Shown here piece by piece: positions 9,010 to 16,820 of a stretch of 64,000 nt of DNA. The notes beneath the pieces were generated by a model, which ran no database searches, was not told the DNA's origin, and worked only from the letters and a program-made list of their open reading frames with translations. This DNA is from Reinekea thalattae. Lineage in GTDB: Bacteria; Pseudomonadota; Gammaproteobacteria; Pseudomonadales; Natronospirillaceae. How positions within the stretch are numbered: position 1 is the stretch's first letter; each line of letters opens with the position of its first letter. The DNA is taken from assembly GCF_008041945.1 (NCBI RefSeq), contig NZ_VKAD01000001.1, forward strand, positions 1 to 64,000, written 5' to 3'. The translations under genes and the position numbers were made by a program.

Positions 9010-9888
9010 TTAACGGCTTGCCACCAACTGCCGAGCATCTCTTTTAGCCAGCCATGCCAAAAAGCCAAAGGCTGGAAGGTTCATAAATAGGCCGTACATG
9101 AGTGGTACAAACGCCAACTCAGGTGTATGTAATATTGCCAGTGCCACCATCATGGCGGTGCCAGCATTTTGTACGCCGACCTCAATCGCAATGGTGCGTC
9201 GTTGTTGTTGGTTAAGATTAGCGCGTGCGGCAATGCCAAAAGCAATGATCAGCGAGCCAGTGGCGAGCAGTAATACGGCCAAGCTGTTTAGACTGAATAG
9301 CGCCTGTACTACGTTCAGATTCGTTGCCATTAATGCAAATACAATGGCGATCATTGCGCCCGTTGCGATGCGTCGAACTATCGGTTGGACGCTGTTTGAC
9401 CAAGAAGGCGCCATGCGCCGAATGATCATGCCGGTTGATACCGGTACAAGGGTTACTAACGCCAGTTGTTTCATTAGAGTTATTAAAGGTACCGCAAAGG
9501 TCGTTGCGCTATCCGCTGTTACAGCAAGGTAGCTGTAAAATGCTAAGGGTAAAATTATTGGCGAAAGTAAGCTGGTTAAGCCTGTGAGTGTCACGCTTAA
9601 GGCAATGTCACCGCGCGCTAAAAAAGAAAACAGATTCGATGTTGCACCGCCAGGGCAAAGTGAGACTAAAAATAATCCTGCTGCTGCCATAGGTGATAGT
9701 GGCACAAGTGTGATGATGGCTAGAGCCAGTAACGGTAGAAAGGCGATCTGCAAAAGCAAACCTAACAGCACGGCTCTAGGCTGTAGAATAATGCGTTGAA
9801 AATCTTTTACGCTTAGGCCAAGGCCCATCGCAAGCATGATGGCAGCGAGAACCACGGGCAGTAAAATTTGAGAAACGAATAGCGACAT
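9010..9888 (-). CDS. Bile acid:sodium symporter (BASS) family transporter
   Basis: A 292-residue inner-membrane protein with about nine or ten hydrophobic helices. The segment SLCPGGATSNLFSFLARGD is the hallmark crossover motif of the BASS/SBF family, which couples uptake of organic anions to sodium. The IEVGVQNAGTAMM motif in the second half is the matching one of the inverted repeat. Substrate is unknown; bacterial members carry bile acids, pantoate or other organic acids. It is convergent with the GGDEF-EAL gene and divergent from menA. The ATG lies behind AAGGAAGTACGT. Confidence 0.88.
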   Translation of the reverse strand: MSLFVSQILLPVVLAAIMLAMGLGLSVKDFQRIILQPRAVLLGLLLQIAFLPLLALAIITLVPLSPMAAAGLFLVSLCPGGATSNLFSFLARGDIALSVTLTGLTSLLSPIILPLAFYSYLAVTADSATTFAVPLITLMKQLALVTLVPVSTGMIIRRMAPSWSNSVQPIVRRIATGAMIAIVFALMATNLNVVQALFSLNSLAVLLLATGSLIIAFGIAARANLNQQQRRTIAIEVGVQNAGTAMMVALAILHTPELAFVPLMYGLFMNLPAFGFLAWLAKRDARQLVASR

Positions 9889-10082
9889 ACGTACTTCCTT
9901 ACTGTCGATGCAATGAATTTAAGATTAGATGCATGAGCGAGCTTAACGCATAAATCAAGGCTAACGATTGATTTGGCTTTGCGTATTGATAAGTATCTAA
10001 CTAGATCCACTTTTGCACTGGTGCTTTACTCGTAATTTCTTTACATTTGGCGCACTTTTTTCTGACCGACAAATACTCCTTT

Positions 10083-10970
10083 ATGAATTCGACTCATGCT
10101 TGGTGGCTTGCCGCTCGCCCTAAAACTCTGCCCGCCTCGGTTAGCCCGGTCATTTTAGGTTCTGCGCTGGCGTATTTTCATGGCCAGTTTGACGTATGGC
10201 TATTATTGCTGGCGTTGATTTGCGCTGTGGCGTTGCAGGTGGCGGTGAATTTTGCCAACGATTATTTTGATCACGCCTCTGGGGTCGATACCGAACATCG
10301 GCTGGGCCCTGTGCGCGCCAGTCAGAGCGGGATGGTTTCTGCCGCCGCAATGAAAAGGGCGCTGGCGTTGGTTTGTAGTATTGCGTTGCTCTCGGGCTTA
10401 GCGCTTTGCTGGTTATCGTCTTGGGCGTTAGTGTGGTTTGGTATTGCAGCGATGGTCGCCGTCTTTATATACAGTGGCGGGCCTTGGCCATTGGCGTCTC
10501 ATGGTTTAGGAGAGGTGACTGTTTTTTTATTTTTTGGTTGGCTTGCGGTTGGCGGTAGTTACTTTGCACACAGCCAAGCGATAGGTAGCCTTGTTTTAGG
10601 CTTTGCCTCGGTAGCCGGGCTGATCAGTGCTGCCATTATGCTGGTCAATAATATACGTGATATTCCAACCGATAAGGTGGCAGGCAAATACACTTTGGCA
10701 GTGATGCTTAGCGAAGCTCGTGCGCGTATGCTTTATCGATATTTGCTCTGGTTTGTGATTGGCCTACATTTAGCGCTTGTCTCCTTATTAGGCATTGTCC
10801 TTATATTGCCGTTGCTCTTGTGCGCGCCGTTGTTTCGTCGGCTGTTTCAGCTGTCGTATCAATCTCAAGGTCAGGAGTTGAATGCGCTGTTGGCGCAGAC
10901 GGCTAAAACCGAATTGGTTTATTGCCTATTAACCAGTCTATGTCTAGTTCTACTACCAACGTTGCCGTAG
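10083..10970 (+). CDS. menA: 1,4-dihydroxy-2-naphthoate prenyltransferase (MenA)
   Basis: A 295-residue UbiA-superfamily membrane prenyltransferase with about eight helices. The first aspartate-rich motif NDYFDHASGVD followed by HRLGPVRA is characteristic of MenA, as is the second loop NNIRDIPTDKVAGKYTLAV. It attaches the polyprenyl chain to dihydroxynaphthoate in menaquinone synthesis. The ATG at 10083 is used; the earlier frame opening at 10047 is a TTG without a binding site. No other men gene is in the window. Confidence 0.88.
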   Translation: MNSTHAWWLAARPKTLPASVSPVILGSALAYFHGQFDVWLLLLALICAVALQVAVNFANDYFDHASGVDTEHRLGPVRASQSGMVSAAAMKRALALVCSIALLSGLALCWLSSWALVWFGIAAMVAVFIYSGGPWPLASHGLGEVTVFLFFGWLAVGGSYFAHSQAIGSLVLGFASVAGLISAAIMLVNNIRDIPTDKVAGKYTLAVMLSEARARMLYRYLLWFVIGLHLALVSLLGIVLILPLLLCAPLFRRLFQLSYQSQGQELNALLAQTAKTELVYCLLTSLCLVLLPTLP

Positions 10971-11000
10971 TTAGGTGGCTTTAGCCCTCTGTGAGCTCCT

Positions 11001-11040
11001 GCTATTTGAATTGTCATTGAGCTATTTGAATTGTCATTGA
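11001..11040. repeat. Exact 20-bp tandem duplication
   Basis: GCTATTTGAATTGTCATTGA occurs twice head-to-tail with no mismatch. It lies in the gene-free stretch 10971-11696, just after menA. Confidence 0.95.
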
Positions 11041-11056
11041 ATAGTCACATTCGATT

Positions 11057-11098
11057 AGGTGACAGTGACGTGTCACCTCTAAATACCGTCAACGGTAT
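11057..11098. other. Two adjacent perfect hairpins
   Basis: AGGTGACA (11057-11064) pairs with TGTCACCT (11071-11078), and ATACCGT (11083-11089) pairs with ACGGTAT (11092-11098). No T run follows, so they are not ordinary terminators; they may be operator dyads or RNA structure. They sit between menA and the first porin. Confidence 0.6.
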
Positions 11099-11258
11099 GT
11101 CTATACTTTGAAGCTAAAGTTAGTAGCAAATCAAAAATATTACCCAGCCAGAGTTTTTTAGCAGAAGTCTGCTAGCTTTTACGTAAAAAAATCCCTTATC
11201 AGCTTGCTATGACGGTTTTATTAAAAAGCGCCAGTTATTGGTGCTGAGCCCAGTAAAC

Positions 11259-11282
11259 AAGCGCCTTTGCGGTGCGTTTTTG
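11259..11282 (+). terminator. Possible intrinsic terminator
   Basis: GCGCC (11261-11265) pairs with GGTGC (11271-11275) across a five-base loop and is followed by a T-rich stretch. It lies about 290 bases after menA, so its role as that gene's terminator is uncertain. Confidence 0.35.
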
Positions 11283-11400
11283 GCTTTGGTAATAGTCGTA
11301 ATAGCTAATGATTCTGAGAAAAATTGTCAATAGTTCCCGTTTTCTTACCTCGTTTACAATAAATTGACAAACTGACGAATAAATATAAAACGGTATTGAA

Positions 11401-11480
11401 AAAAAGCCCTATGTTGTTGATTTTTTAGACAATTATCCGCTTTATCGTCTTAAAACTGACATATTAGGGCTTTTTTTTTC
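11401..11480. other. Long-loop dyad flanked by A and T runs ahead of the porin
   Basis: AAAAAGCCCTA (11401-11411) pairs with TAGGGCTTTTTT (from 11465). The arms are separated by about 53 bases. It could act as a bidirectional terminator or fold in a leader RNA. The remainder of 10971-11696 shows no gene. Confidence 0.45.
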
Positions 11481-11696
11481 TAAAAAAAATCAAGTGATCG
11501 CCTCAAAATAACGACAAAAAGGTTCTTTCTTTACCTTAAGATTACAGTTTGAAGTAAAACGAAAGTTGAAAAGCATTGTTGCAAAAGTTTTGTGGTGGTA
11601 GATTGGCTTCGCTTTCGATTTAACTCGGCTACAACTTTTTGGGAAGCCGTATAAGAGTTAGATACTTACTATCAACCAAAAAATGGTGAAATCACT

Positions 11697-12608
11697 ATGA
11701 AAAAACTAGCACTTTCTGTTGCGGTATCTTCTATCGCACTTGCTGCTGTAGCTGCTCAAGCAGGTACTGTTTATGAAAAAGATGGCTTGTCTTTAGATAT
11801 TTCTGGTCAGATTGCTTTTGAAGCAGTTAGTAATACAAGTACTGATGTTAACGCATTCAAAACTGACGATCTTAACCTTTTCATTGAACCAAGCCTTGCT
11901 CTAGAGAGTGGTACTGTATTCGGTTACTTCGATATTGAAGCGGCTTCACCTACTGAGTTTAATACTATTGATGAAGATAGTGGTGATACGGTAGAGACCT
12001 CTGCAAACCTTCTTCAATTAGATGATGAATACTACCTAGGTTACCAAACTGGTGCTTTAACTGTTAAGTTCGGTAATGTTTATGCTGCTTCTGATGATTT
12101 CTGGTTCACTAACGAATTAGATTCAGATGTTGCTATTCAAATTCCTGACAACATTTCTGACGAAACGTTGAAAGTTTCTTACGCTGCTGATGCATTCACA
12201 GTAATCGGTTCTTACGATTTCTCTGACGCTGAAGATGCAACAGCTTACGCTGTATTCGCTTCTTATGACGTTGCTGGCGCTACCATTGCTGGTACTTATG
12301 AGTCTATCGAAGACGCAGAAACTGCTTACGGTGTTGCTGTTGCTTACAGCATGGACGCAATCGGTGTTGCTGCTCAATACTCTGCTGAAACTGAAGGTGA
12401 AACTTCTGGTATCGATCTAACTGCAAGCTATAGCATATCTTCTGAGCTATCAGTAGCTGGTGGTTACGGTATGGCTGATGAAGTAAATACATACTACGTT
12501 AACACTTGGTATGACCTAGGTGCTTTAGACTTCTACGGTGAAGTTTATGGTAACGATGCTGACGATTCTGAAATCGGTTACGTTTTCGGTGTTGATCTAG
12601 ACTTCTAA
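11697..12608 (+). CDS. Gram-negative porin, first of two paralogues
   Basis: A 303-residue outer-membrane protein: signal peptide MKKLALSVAVSSIALAAVAAQA, then a very acidic beta-strand-rich body with alternating aromatic positions, ending in the terminal phenylalanine (GVDLDF) required by the outer-membrane insertion machinery. It matches the general Gram-negative porin pattern, forming a diffusion channel. It starts the same way as the protein encoded at 13153 (TVYE.DG.SLD..G..AFE) and is clearly its paralogue. An intrinsic terminator follows at 12669, so the two are probably separate transcripts. Substrate preference cannot be read. Confidence 0.85.
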   Translation: MKKLALSVAVSSIALAAVAAQAGTVYEKDGLSLDISGQIAFEAVSNTSTDVNAFKTDDLNLFIEPSLALESGTVFGYFDIEAASPTEFNTIDEDSGDTVETSANLLQLDDEYYLGYQTGALTVKFGNVYAASDDFWFTNELDSDVAIQIPDNISDETLKVSYAADAFTVIGSYDFSDAEDATAYAVFASYDVAGATIAGTYESIEDAETAYGVAVAYSMDAIGVAAQYSAETEGETSGIDLTASYSISSELSVAGGYGMADEVNTYYVNTWYDLGALDFYGEVYGNDADDSEIGYVFGVDLDF

Positions 12609-12668
12609 GTCGAATAGTTAATCTAACCACTTAATGCTTTTAATTAAGCTGGTTAATTAACACAAAGG

Positions 12669-12703
12669 TGGCTCAGTATTTATTACTGGGCCATTTTTTT
12701 TTG
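12669..12703 (+). terminator. Strong intrinsic terminator after porin 1
   Basis: A ten-base-pair stem (12669-12678 with 12684-12693, one G-T pair) with a five-base loop is followed by nine T. It lies 60 bases after the porin stop. Confidence 0.92.
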
Positions 12704-13036
12704 TTAAACATTCACTTATTTATTTGCTCCCTAGCTTTCTGCTCTTTCTCTTTCTCAGCCCTAGGCACAACTGCTTTTTAAAGCGAGCTTTTGGCAGAGA
12801 AACCACTATTTTATTGTCGTGCAATTATTTGAGTGTCGAGTCCGCGTTTGTCGGCGTTTTATAAGCCTTAATTTGGTCATTTTTTTATAACCCTACTGGA
12901 ATAATGACGGGTTTGCTGCTACGCGTTGCGTCAGTTAAATAGTTATTTTTGGCTACAATGATGTAAAACAAAGAAAATAGTTTCAGCTATTTGTAAATGG
13001 CATCCGAGGGTGTTAGTTTAACCGCAACGGCTTATT

Positions 13037-13062
13037 ACGTATTTTGATAATACAAAATACGT
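13037..13062. promoter_or_regulatory. Perfect 10-bp dyad upstream of porin 2
   Basis: ACGTATTTTG (13037-13046) and CAAAATACGT (13053-13062) form a perfect inverted repeat around a six-base centre, 90 bases before the porin start. It may be an operator or a hairpin in the 5' untranslated RNA. The rest of 12704-13152 shows no gene. Confidence 0.5.
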
Positions 13063-13152
13063 TGCAGTTGGGCCTCATCGCCTGCTGATTATGGCGTGGC
13101 GGTTTTTATATATAATAAAAAATTCAACCTTAATTGTTAGGAATTGATCATA

Positions 13153-14127
13153 ATGAAAAAATTAGCACTGACTATTGCTGTTGCTGCCATTGCTGCGACT
13201 GCTGCTCAAGCAAAAACTGTTTATGAAGAAGACGGTATGAGCTTAGACCTTACCGGTGAAGTTGCATTTGAAGTTGTTCGTGATGAGAAAGATGAGTCAA
13301 CAGTTGACTATAAAACTGATAATGTCGACCTTGAAGTAAAGGCTGCTTACGACCTAGAAAATGGTGTCCAAGTTTATGGCTTCTATGCATTTGAATTTGC
13401 TAGCTGGACGGAAGAAAATGTCTCTAGTGATGACGGTGTTCCAGAAGATGAATTGAAGGATGCCCTAATTGATCATTACATCGGTGTAAAAGTTGGCGGC
13501 CTGCATGTACGTTATGGCGACCAAGATTTAGCTGTTGATCAATTTGGAATCACTGAGGAAAAAGATTCAGACTTAGCTTATGAATCTGTACTTGGTGCAG
13601 ATGACATTGATGGTGGTTCTGCTGAAGTATTGGTCGTTGAATATAGCGGTGATAGCTTTTATATTGCAGCCTCTACAGATTTACCTGAAGGTGATCCAAG
13701 TGATGCTACTGCTTATGATGTTTTTGGTAAGTATAAAGTTGCAGATATTACTCTTGGAGCAGTTTTTGCGGTTCAGGATCAAGATGGAGAAGACGGTGAT
13801 GATCCGCTAACGTCAATGGGCGGTAGCATCGAGTGGAAAGGCATTGATAGTCTTAAGCTTGCAAACCAAACTACCTATAACCAAGATAGTGAAAATATAG
13901 GTACAGACTTCTCTTTTGAGTATGACTTTTCTTCAACCTTCGATATTGGTGGTGGTTTAGGGTACCTTATTCCGGGAGATGAAAGTGCTGAAACTACATA
14001 CTATTATGTAAACTTAGATTACGATTTACATAAAGATGTAGATACTTATGCTGAACTGTTTGGTGAAAGCAACGATGACGTTGATACTCAGCTAGGCTTC
14101 GTTGTTGGCTTATCTGTCGACTTCTAA
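13153..14127 (+). CDS. Gram-negative porin, second of two paralogues
   Basis: A 324-residue outer-membrane porin: signal peptide MKKLALTIAVAAIAATAAQA, a strongly acidic strand-rich body and a C-terminal phenylalanine (GLSVDF). The ATG at 13153 sits nine bases after AGGAA; the TTG at 13144 is rejected. It shares the N-terminal pattern and overall plan with the porin 540 bases upstream, which points to tandem duplication followed by divergence, since the middle regions differ in length and sequence. It would act as a diffusion channel; a high acidic content is common in marine bacteria. Confidence 0.85.
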   Translation: MKKLALTIAVAAIAATAAQAKTVYEEDGMSLDLTGEVAFEVVRDEKDESTVDYKTDNVDLEVKAAYDLENGVQVYGFYAFEFASWTEENVSSDDGVPEDELKDALIDHYIGVKVGGLHVRYGDQDLAVDQFGITEEKDSDLAYESVLGADDIDGGSAEVLVVEYSGDSFYIAASTDLPEGDPSDATAYDVFGKYKVADITLGAVFAVQDQDGEDGDDPLTSMGGSIEWKGIDSLKLANQTTYNQDSENIGTDFSFEYDFSSTFDIGGGLGYLIPGDESAETTYYYVNLDYDLHKDVDTYAELFGESNDDVDTQLGFVVGLSVDF

Positions 14128-14140
14128 GTTATACCTTTAA

Positions 14141-14375
14141 CAGCCAGGCTTCGGCCTTGCTGTGATTGATAAAGCGACCTTTGCTATCTATCGCAAAGGT
14201 CGCCTATCCGGCACGGATAATAGTGGTTAACCCATTATTGAGCGTTTACCGCTTAAACTAGAATTTTTAGATACAAACCTAATTTCTAGAGTGCCTACAG
14301 CTTTCTTTCAACCTGGTGCTCTGTGTTATTTGTCGGCCTGGTTGAGCTGGCAAATGGTTGCTCCGGTGGCCGGAG
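14141..14375. other. Cluster of four hairpins downstream of porin 2
   Basis: Four stems follow one another: CAGCCAGGC-TTCG-GCCTTGCTG (14141-14162, one mismatch); a perfect 11-bp stem 14174-14184 with 14193-14203; TATCCG-GCA-CGGATA (14205-14219); and CTCCGG-TGG-CCGGAG (14361-14375). None is followed by a T run. They may fold the 3' end of the porin mRNA or belong to a small RNA. No open frame worth calling lies in 14128-14565. Confidence 0.6.
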
Positions 14376-14565
14376 TGACACACTGAGAAGTTTAACGCTT
14401 TGCTTCTTAGGTTTCCCAAAGTCGATTAGCGGCGAATTTCAGGCTACTTTCAATGGCCACTTGAAGTGGGGCTGATGCCGCTCTTTTTGTTCCTATTATC
14501 TATCCTTTTTGCCATCGGCAACTTTTAATAATCTTCCTTCTCTTTTTCAAGTCCTTGATTACTAT

Positions 14566-14679
14566 TGTTTGTGTTGTTTGTGTTGTTTGTGTTGTTTGTG
14601 TTGTTTGTGTTGTTTGTGTTGTTTGTGTTGTTTGTGTTGTTTGTGTTGTTTGTGTTGTTTGTGTTGTTTGTGTTGTTTG
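14566..14679. repeat. 9-bp minisatellite, 12 perfect copies plus a partial
   Basis: The unit TGTTTGTGT is repeated 12 times without error from 14566 to 14673, followed by a partial TGTTTG. Because the unit is nine bases, open frames run through it on both strands (Cys-Leu-Cys or Asn-Thr-Asn repeats), but these have no support as proteins. The array ends about 150 bases before the hemolysin-III gene, so copy-number changes could alter a promoter region. Confidence 0.97.
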
Positions 14680-14827
14680 CTTTGTGGTGTAAATTGGCGT
14701 GTAAAGAAGGTGTCACATCTATCATTTAGAGTCATCTTAGATCATACTTAGCTCAGAAATATACAGTTGTATATTAATTGGTTTTCCATCTATTTTGATA
14801 GATATGCTTTTAGGTTAGGAGTTTATT

Positions 14828-15469
14828 GTGGCAGAGACAATGCCGAGATACGGTTTTAGAGAAGAGTTGGCTAACAGCCTTACCCATGGACTAGGGGCTT
14901 TTTTAGCGATTATTGGTTTGGTAGCAATGCTATTGGTATCAGTCGGTGATGGCAGTGTTTGGAAGGTTGTGTCTGCTTCTATTTACGGCGCTGCACTCAT
15001 TGCGATGTTTTTAGCGTCAACGCTGTATCATTCCGTTCAGGCTGAAGGCGCACGTCGGGTTCTACGGCAGGCCGATCACTTAGCGATACTATATTTAATT
15101 GCCGGTACCTACACGCCATTAACGCTGGTGACCTTGAGTGGTGCTTGGGGTTGGTCATTATTTGGTGTTATTTGGGGCTTAACTCTTATTGGTACTGTGT
15201 TGCAGCTATCACCAGCGCGCCATGTTAAAGCGCTTATGGTAACGCTGTATTTGATCATGGGTTGGGTCGCCGTAATTGCAGCCAGACCTTTAATCGCCAA
15301 TATGGATGCAACAGGGCTAGCACTGATTGTTGGCGGCGGCTTAGCCTACAGTGGTGGCGTTGTGTTTTACGTTAATAAAAAAATTCCATTCAATCATGCC
15401 ATCTGGCACTTATTTGTCATGGCGGGTGCATTTTTACATTACTTCGCCATTCTCTTTTACGTTCTTTAG
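14828..15469 (+). CDS. Hemolysin III / PAQR-like membrane protein
   Basis: A 213-residue inner-membrane protein with about seven helices. The family's motifs are visible: ELANSLTHGLGA near the N-terminus, STLYHSV in the second loop, the RQADHLAIYL-type segment (RRVLRQADHLAILYLIAGTYTP), and a C-terminal HAIWHLFVMAGAFLHY. These histidines form the metal site of the HlyIII/PAQR family (YqfA in Escherichia coli). Cellular role is poorly known. The GTG start at 14828 follows TTAGGAGTTTATT. The gene sits directly downstream of the 9-bp minisatellite. Confidence 0.88.
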   Translation: MAETMPRYGFREELANSLTHGLGAFLAIIGLVAMLLVSVGDGSVWKVVSASIYGAALIAMFLASTLYHSVQAEGARRVLRQADHLAILYLIAGTYTPLTLVTLSGAWGWSLFGVIWGLTLIGTVLQLSPARHVKALMVTLYLIMGWVAVIAARPLIANMDATGLALIVGGGLAYSGGVVFYVNKKIPFNHAIWHLFVMAGAFLHYFAILFYVL

Positions 15470-15533
15470 TTCATTAAACCTTTCTTAATTAAGCTTTCTT
15501 TAGCTTATAAAACACAGCTATATCGGTTAAGCG

Positions 15534-15562
15534 CAGTTAATCCCGTTAGATGGGATTAACTG
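15534..15562. other. Long perfect hairpin between hemolysin III and ddl
   Basis: CAGTTAATCCC (15534-15544) pairs perfectly with GGGATTAACTG (15552-15562) around a seven-base loop. No T run follows. It may stabilise the 3' end of the upstream mRNA. Confidence 0.55.
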
Positions 15563-15706
15563 TGTCGCCTATGTTTCGTTGCTGTTCGTTTTTTAATCAT
15601 GTCGTTTGAGCTTTTATCTGTTTGCCGAAAGAAGGGTATCGCGAAGCTCGCCCAACAGCGTAAAATTTGAAACAATAGAGTAGATAACAGAGTTAGGGTT
15701 TTACGT

Positions 15707-16786
15707 GTGAGCAAGAAAATAAAAGTTGGCTTGGTCTTTGGTGGTCGCTCTGCGGAGCATCAGGTTTCGTTGCAGTCTGCGCAAAGTATTTTGTCGGCTA
15801 TTGATAGCGATAAATTCGAGGTTGTTAAAATCGGTATTTCGGCAGAAGGGACTTGGCTATTAAATGATTCTGCGGATGTCTTTTTAAATGGTGATGATCC
15901 AGAAAACATAGCATTAGCAGAAACGGCTAAGCCTGTTGCTCTTGTTGCAGGTGAATCCAATGGGGCACTAAAACCACTGACAGAAACCACTGTAAACAAC
16001 TCGACATCGCTGGATGTACTGTTCCCCATTTTACATGGTCCTTATGGCGAAGATGGCTCCATTCAAGGTTTAGCTAAGTTAGCTAATATTGCTTGTGTCG
16101 GTAGTGGTATTTTGAGTTCGTCGGTTGGAATGGATAAGGACTTCACTAAGCGAATTCTGATACAAGCGGGTATTGCTGTTGCTGATTTTATGACATTGAA
16201 ATCGGCTTATTTCACTGAGGATGATGTTCAGCGCATTGAGGCGACATTTAATTATCCAGTTTTTATTAAGCCGGCCAATATGGGATCGTCGATCGGCGTA
16301 AGCTGTGCTCATAATCGTGAGCAGTTGTTAGATGCAATTCAATCTGCGTTTAAGTACGACAAAAAACTTTTGGTAGAACAAGCGATCAAAGGGCGCGAAC
16401 TAGAATGCGCCGTGTTAGGTAATGATCACCCTCGTGCTTCTGTTGTCGGTGAAATTATAGCAAGTGATGGCTTTTATGATTACGAGTCCAAGTACATCGA
16501 CGCCAATGCCGCTAAGTTAAGCTTGCCAGCAGATATATCTGAGCAGTTAAGTGAACGTATTCAACAAACCTCGTTGGCGGTATTTAAAGCCCTAGAGTGC
16601 CGCGGTATGGCGCGAGTCGATATGTTTGTTACTGATGATGAGCAGATTATTATTAACGAAGTGAACACCTTGCCCGGCTTTACTAAAATTAGTATGTACC
16701 CTAATTTGTGGGCGGCCAGCGGCTTAAGTTATACCGACTTAATCAGTGAATTAATTGAACTGGCTATTGAAGACTATCGGCCTTAG
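15707..16786 (+). CDS. ddl: D-alanine--D-alanine ligase
   Basis: A 359-residue cytoplasmic ATP-grasp ligase that joins two D-alanines for peptidoglycan precursors. N-terminal GLVFGGRSAEHQVSLQSA, central GPYGEDGSIQG and PVFIKPANMGSSIGVSC, and C-terminal INEVNTLPGFTKISMYP are the family's motifs. Length fits the DdlA type (about 364 residues in Escherichia coli). It is not in a mur/fts cluster, again like ddlA. The start is GTG at 15707. Confidence 0.93.
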   Translation: MSKKIKVGLVFGGRSAEHQVSLQSAQSILSAIDSDKFEVVKIGISAEGTWLLNDSADVFLNGDDPENIALAETAKPVALVAGESNGALKPLTETTVNNSTSLDVLFPILHGPYGEDGSIQGLAKLANIACVGSGILSSSVGMDKDFTKRILIQAGIAVADFMTLKSAYFTEDDVQRIEATFNYPVFIKPANMGSSIGVSCAHNREQLLDAIQSAFKYDKKLLVEQAIKGRELECAVLGNDHPRASVVGEIIASDGFYDYESKYIDANAAKLSLPADISEQLSERIQQTSLAVFKALECRGMARVDMFVTDDEQIIINEVNTLPGFTKISMYPNLWAASGLSYTDLISELIELAIEDYRP

Positions 16787-16820
16787 GTTTCATTCAATTT
16801 CTGGCTGATTAACGCAGAGA

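Noticed and set aside
14509-14751. Open frames through the minisatellite coding Cys-Leu-Cys repeats (plus) or Asn-Thr-Asn repeats (minus)
   Set aside because: A 9-bp repeat stays open in several frames by arithmetic alone; no binding site and no recognisable domain outside the repeat.
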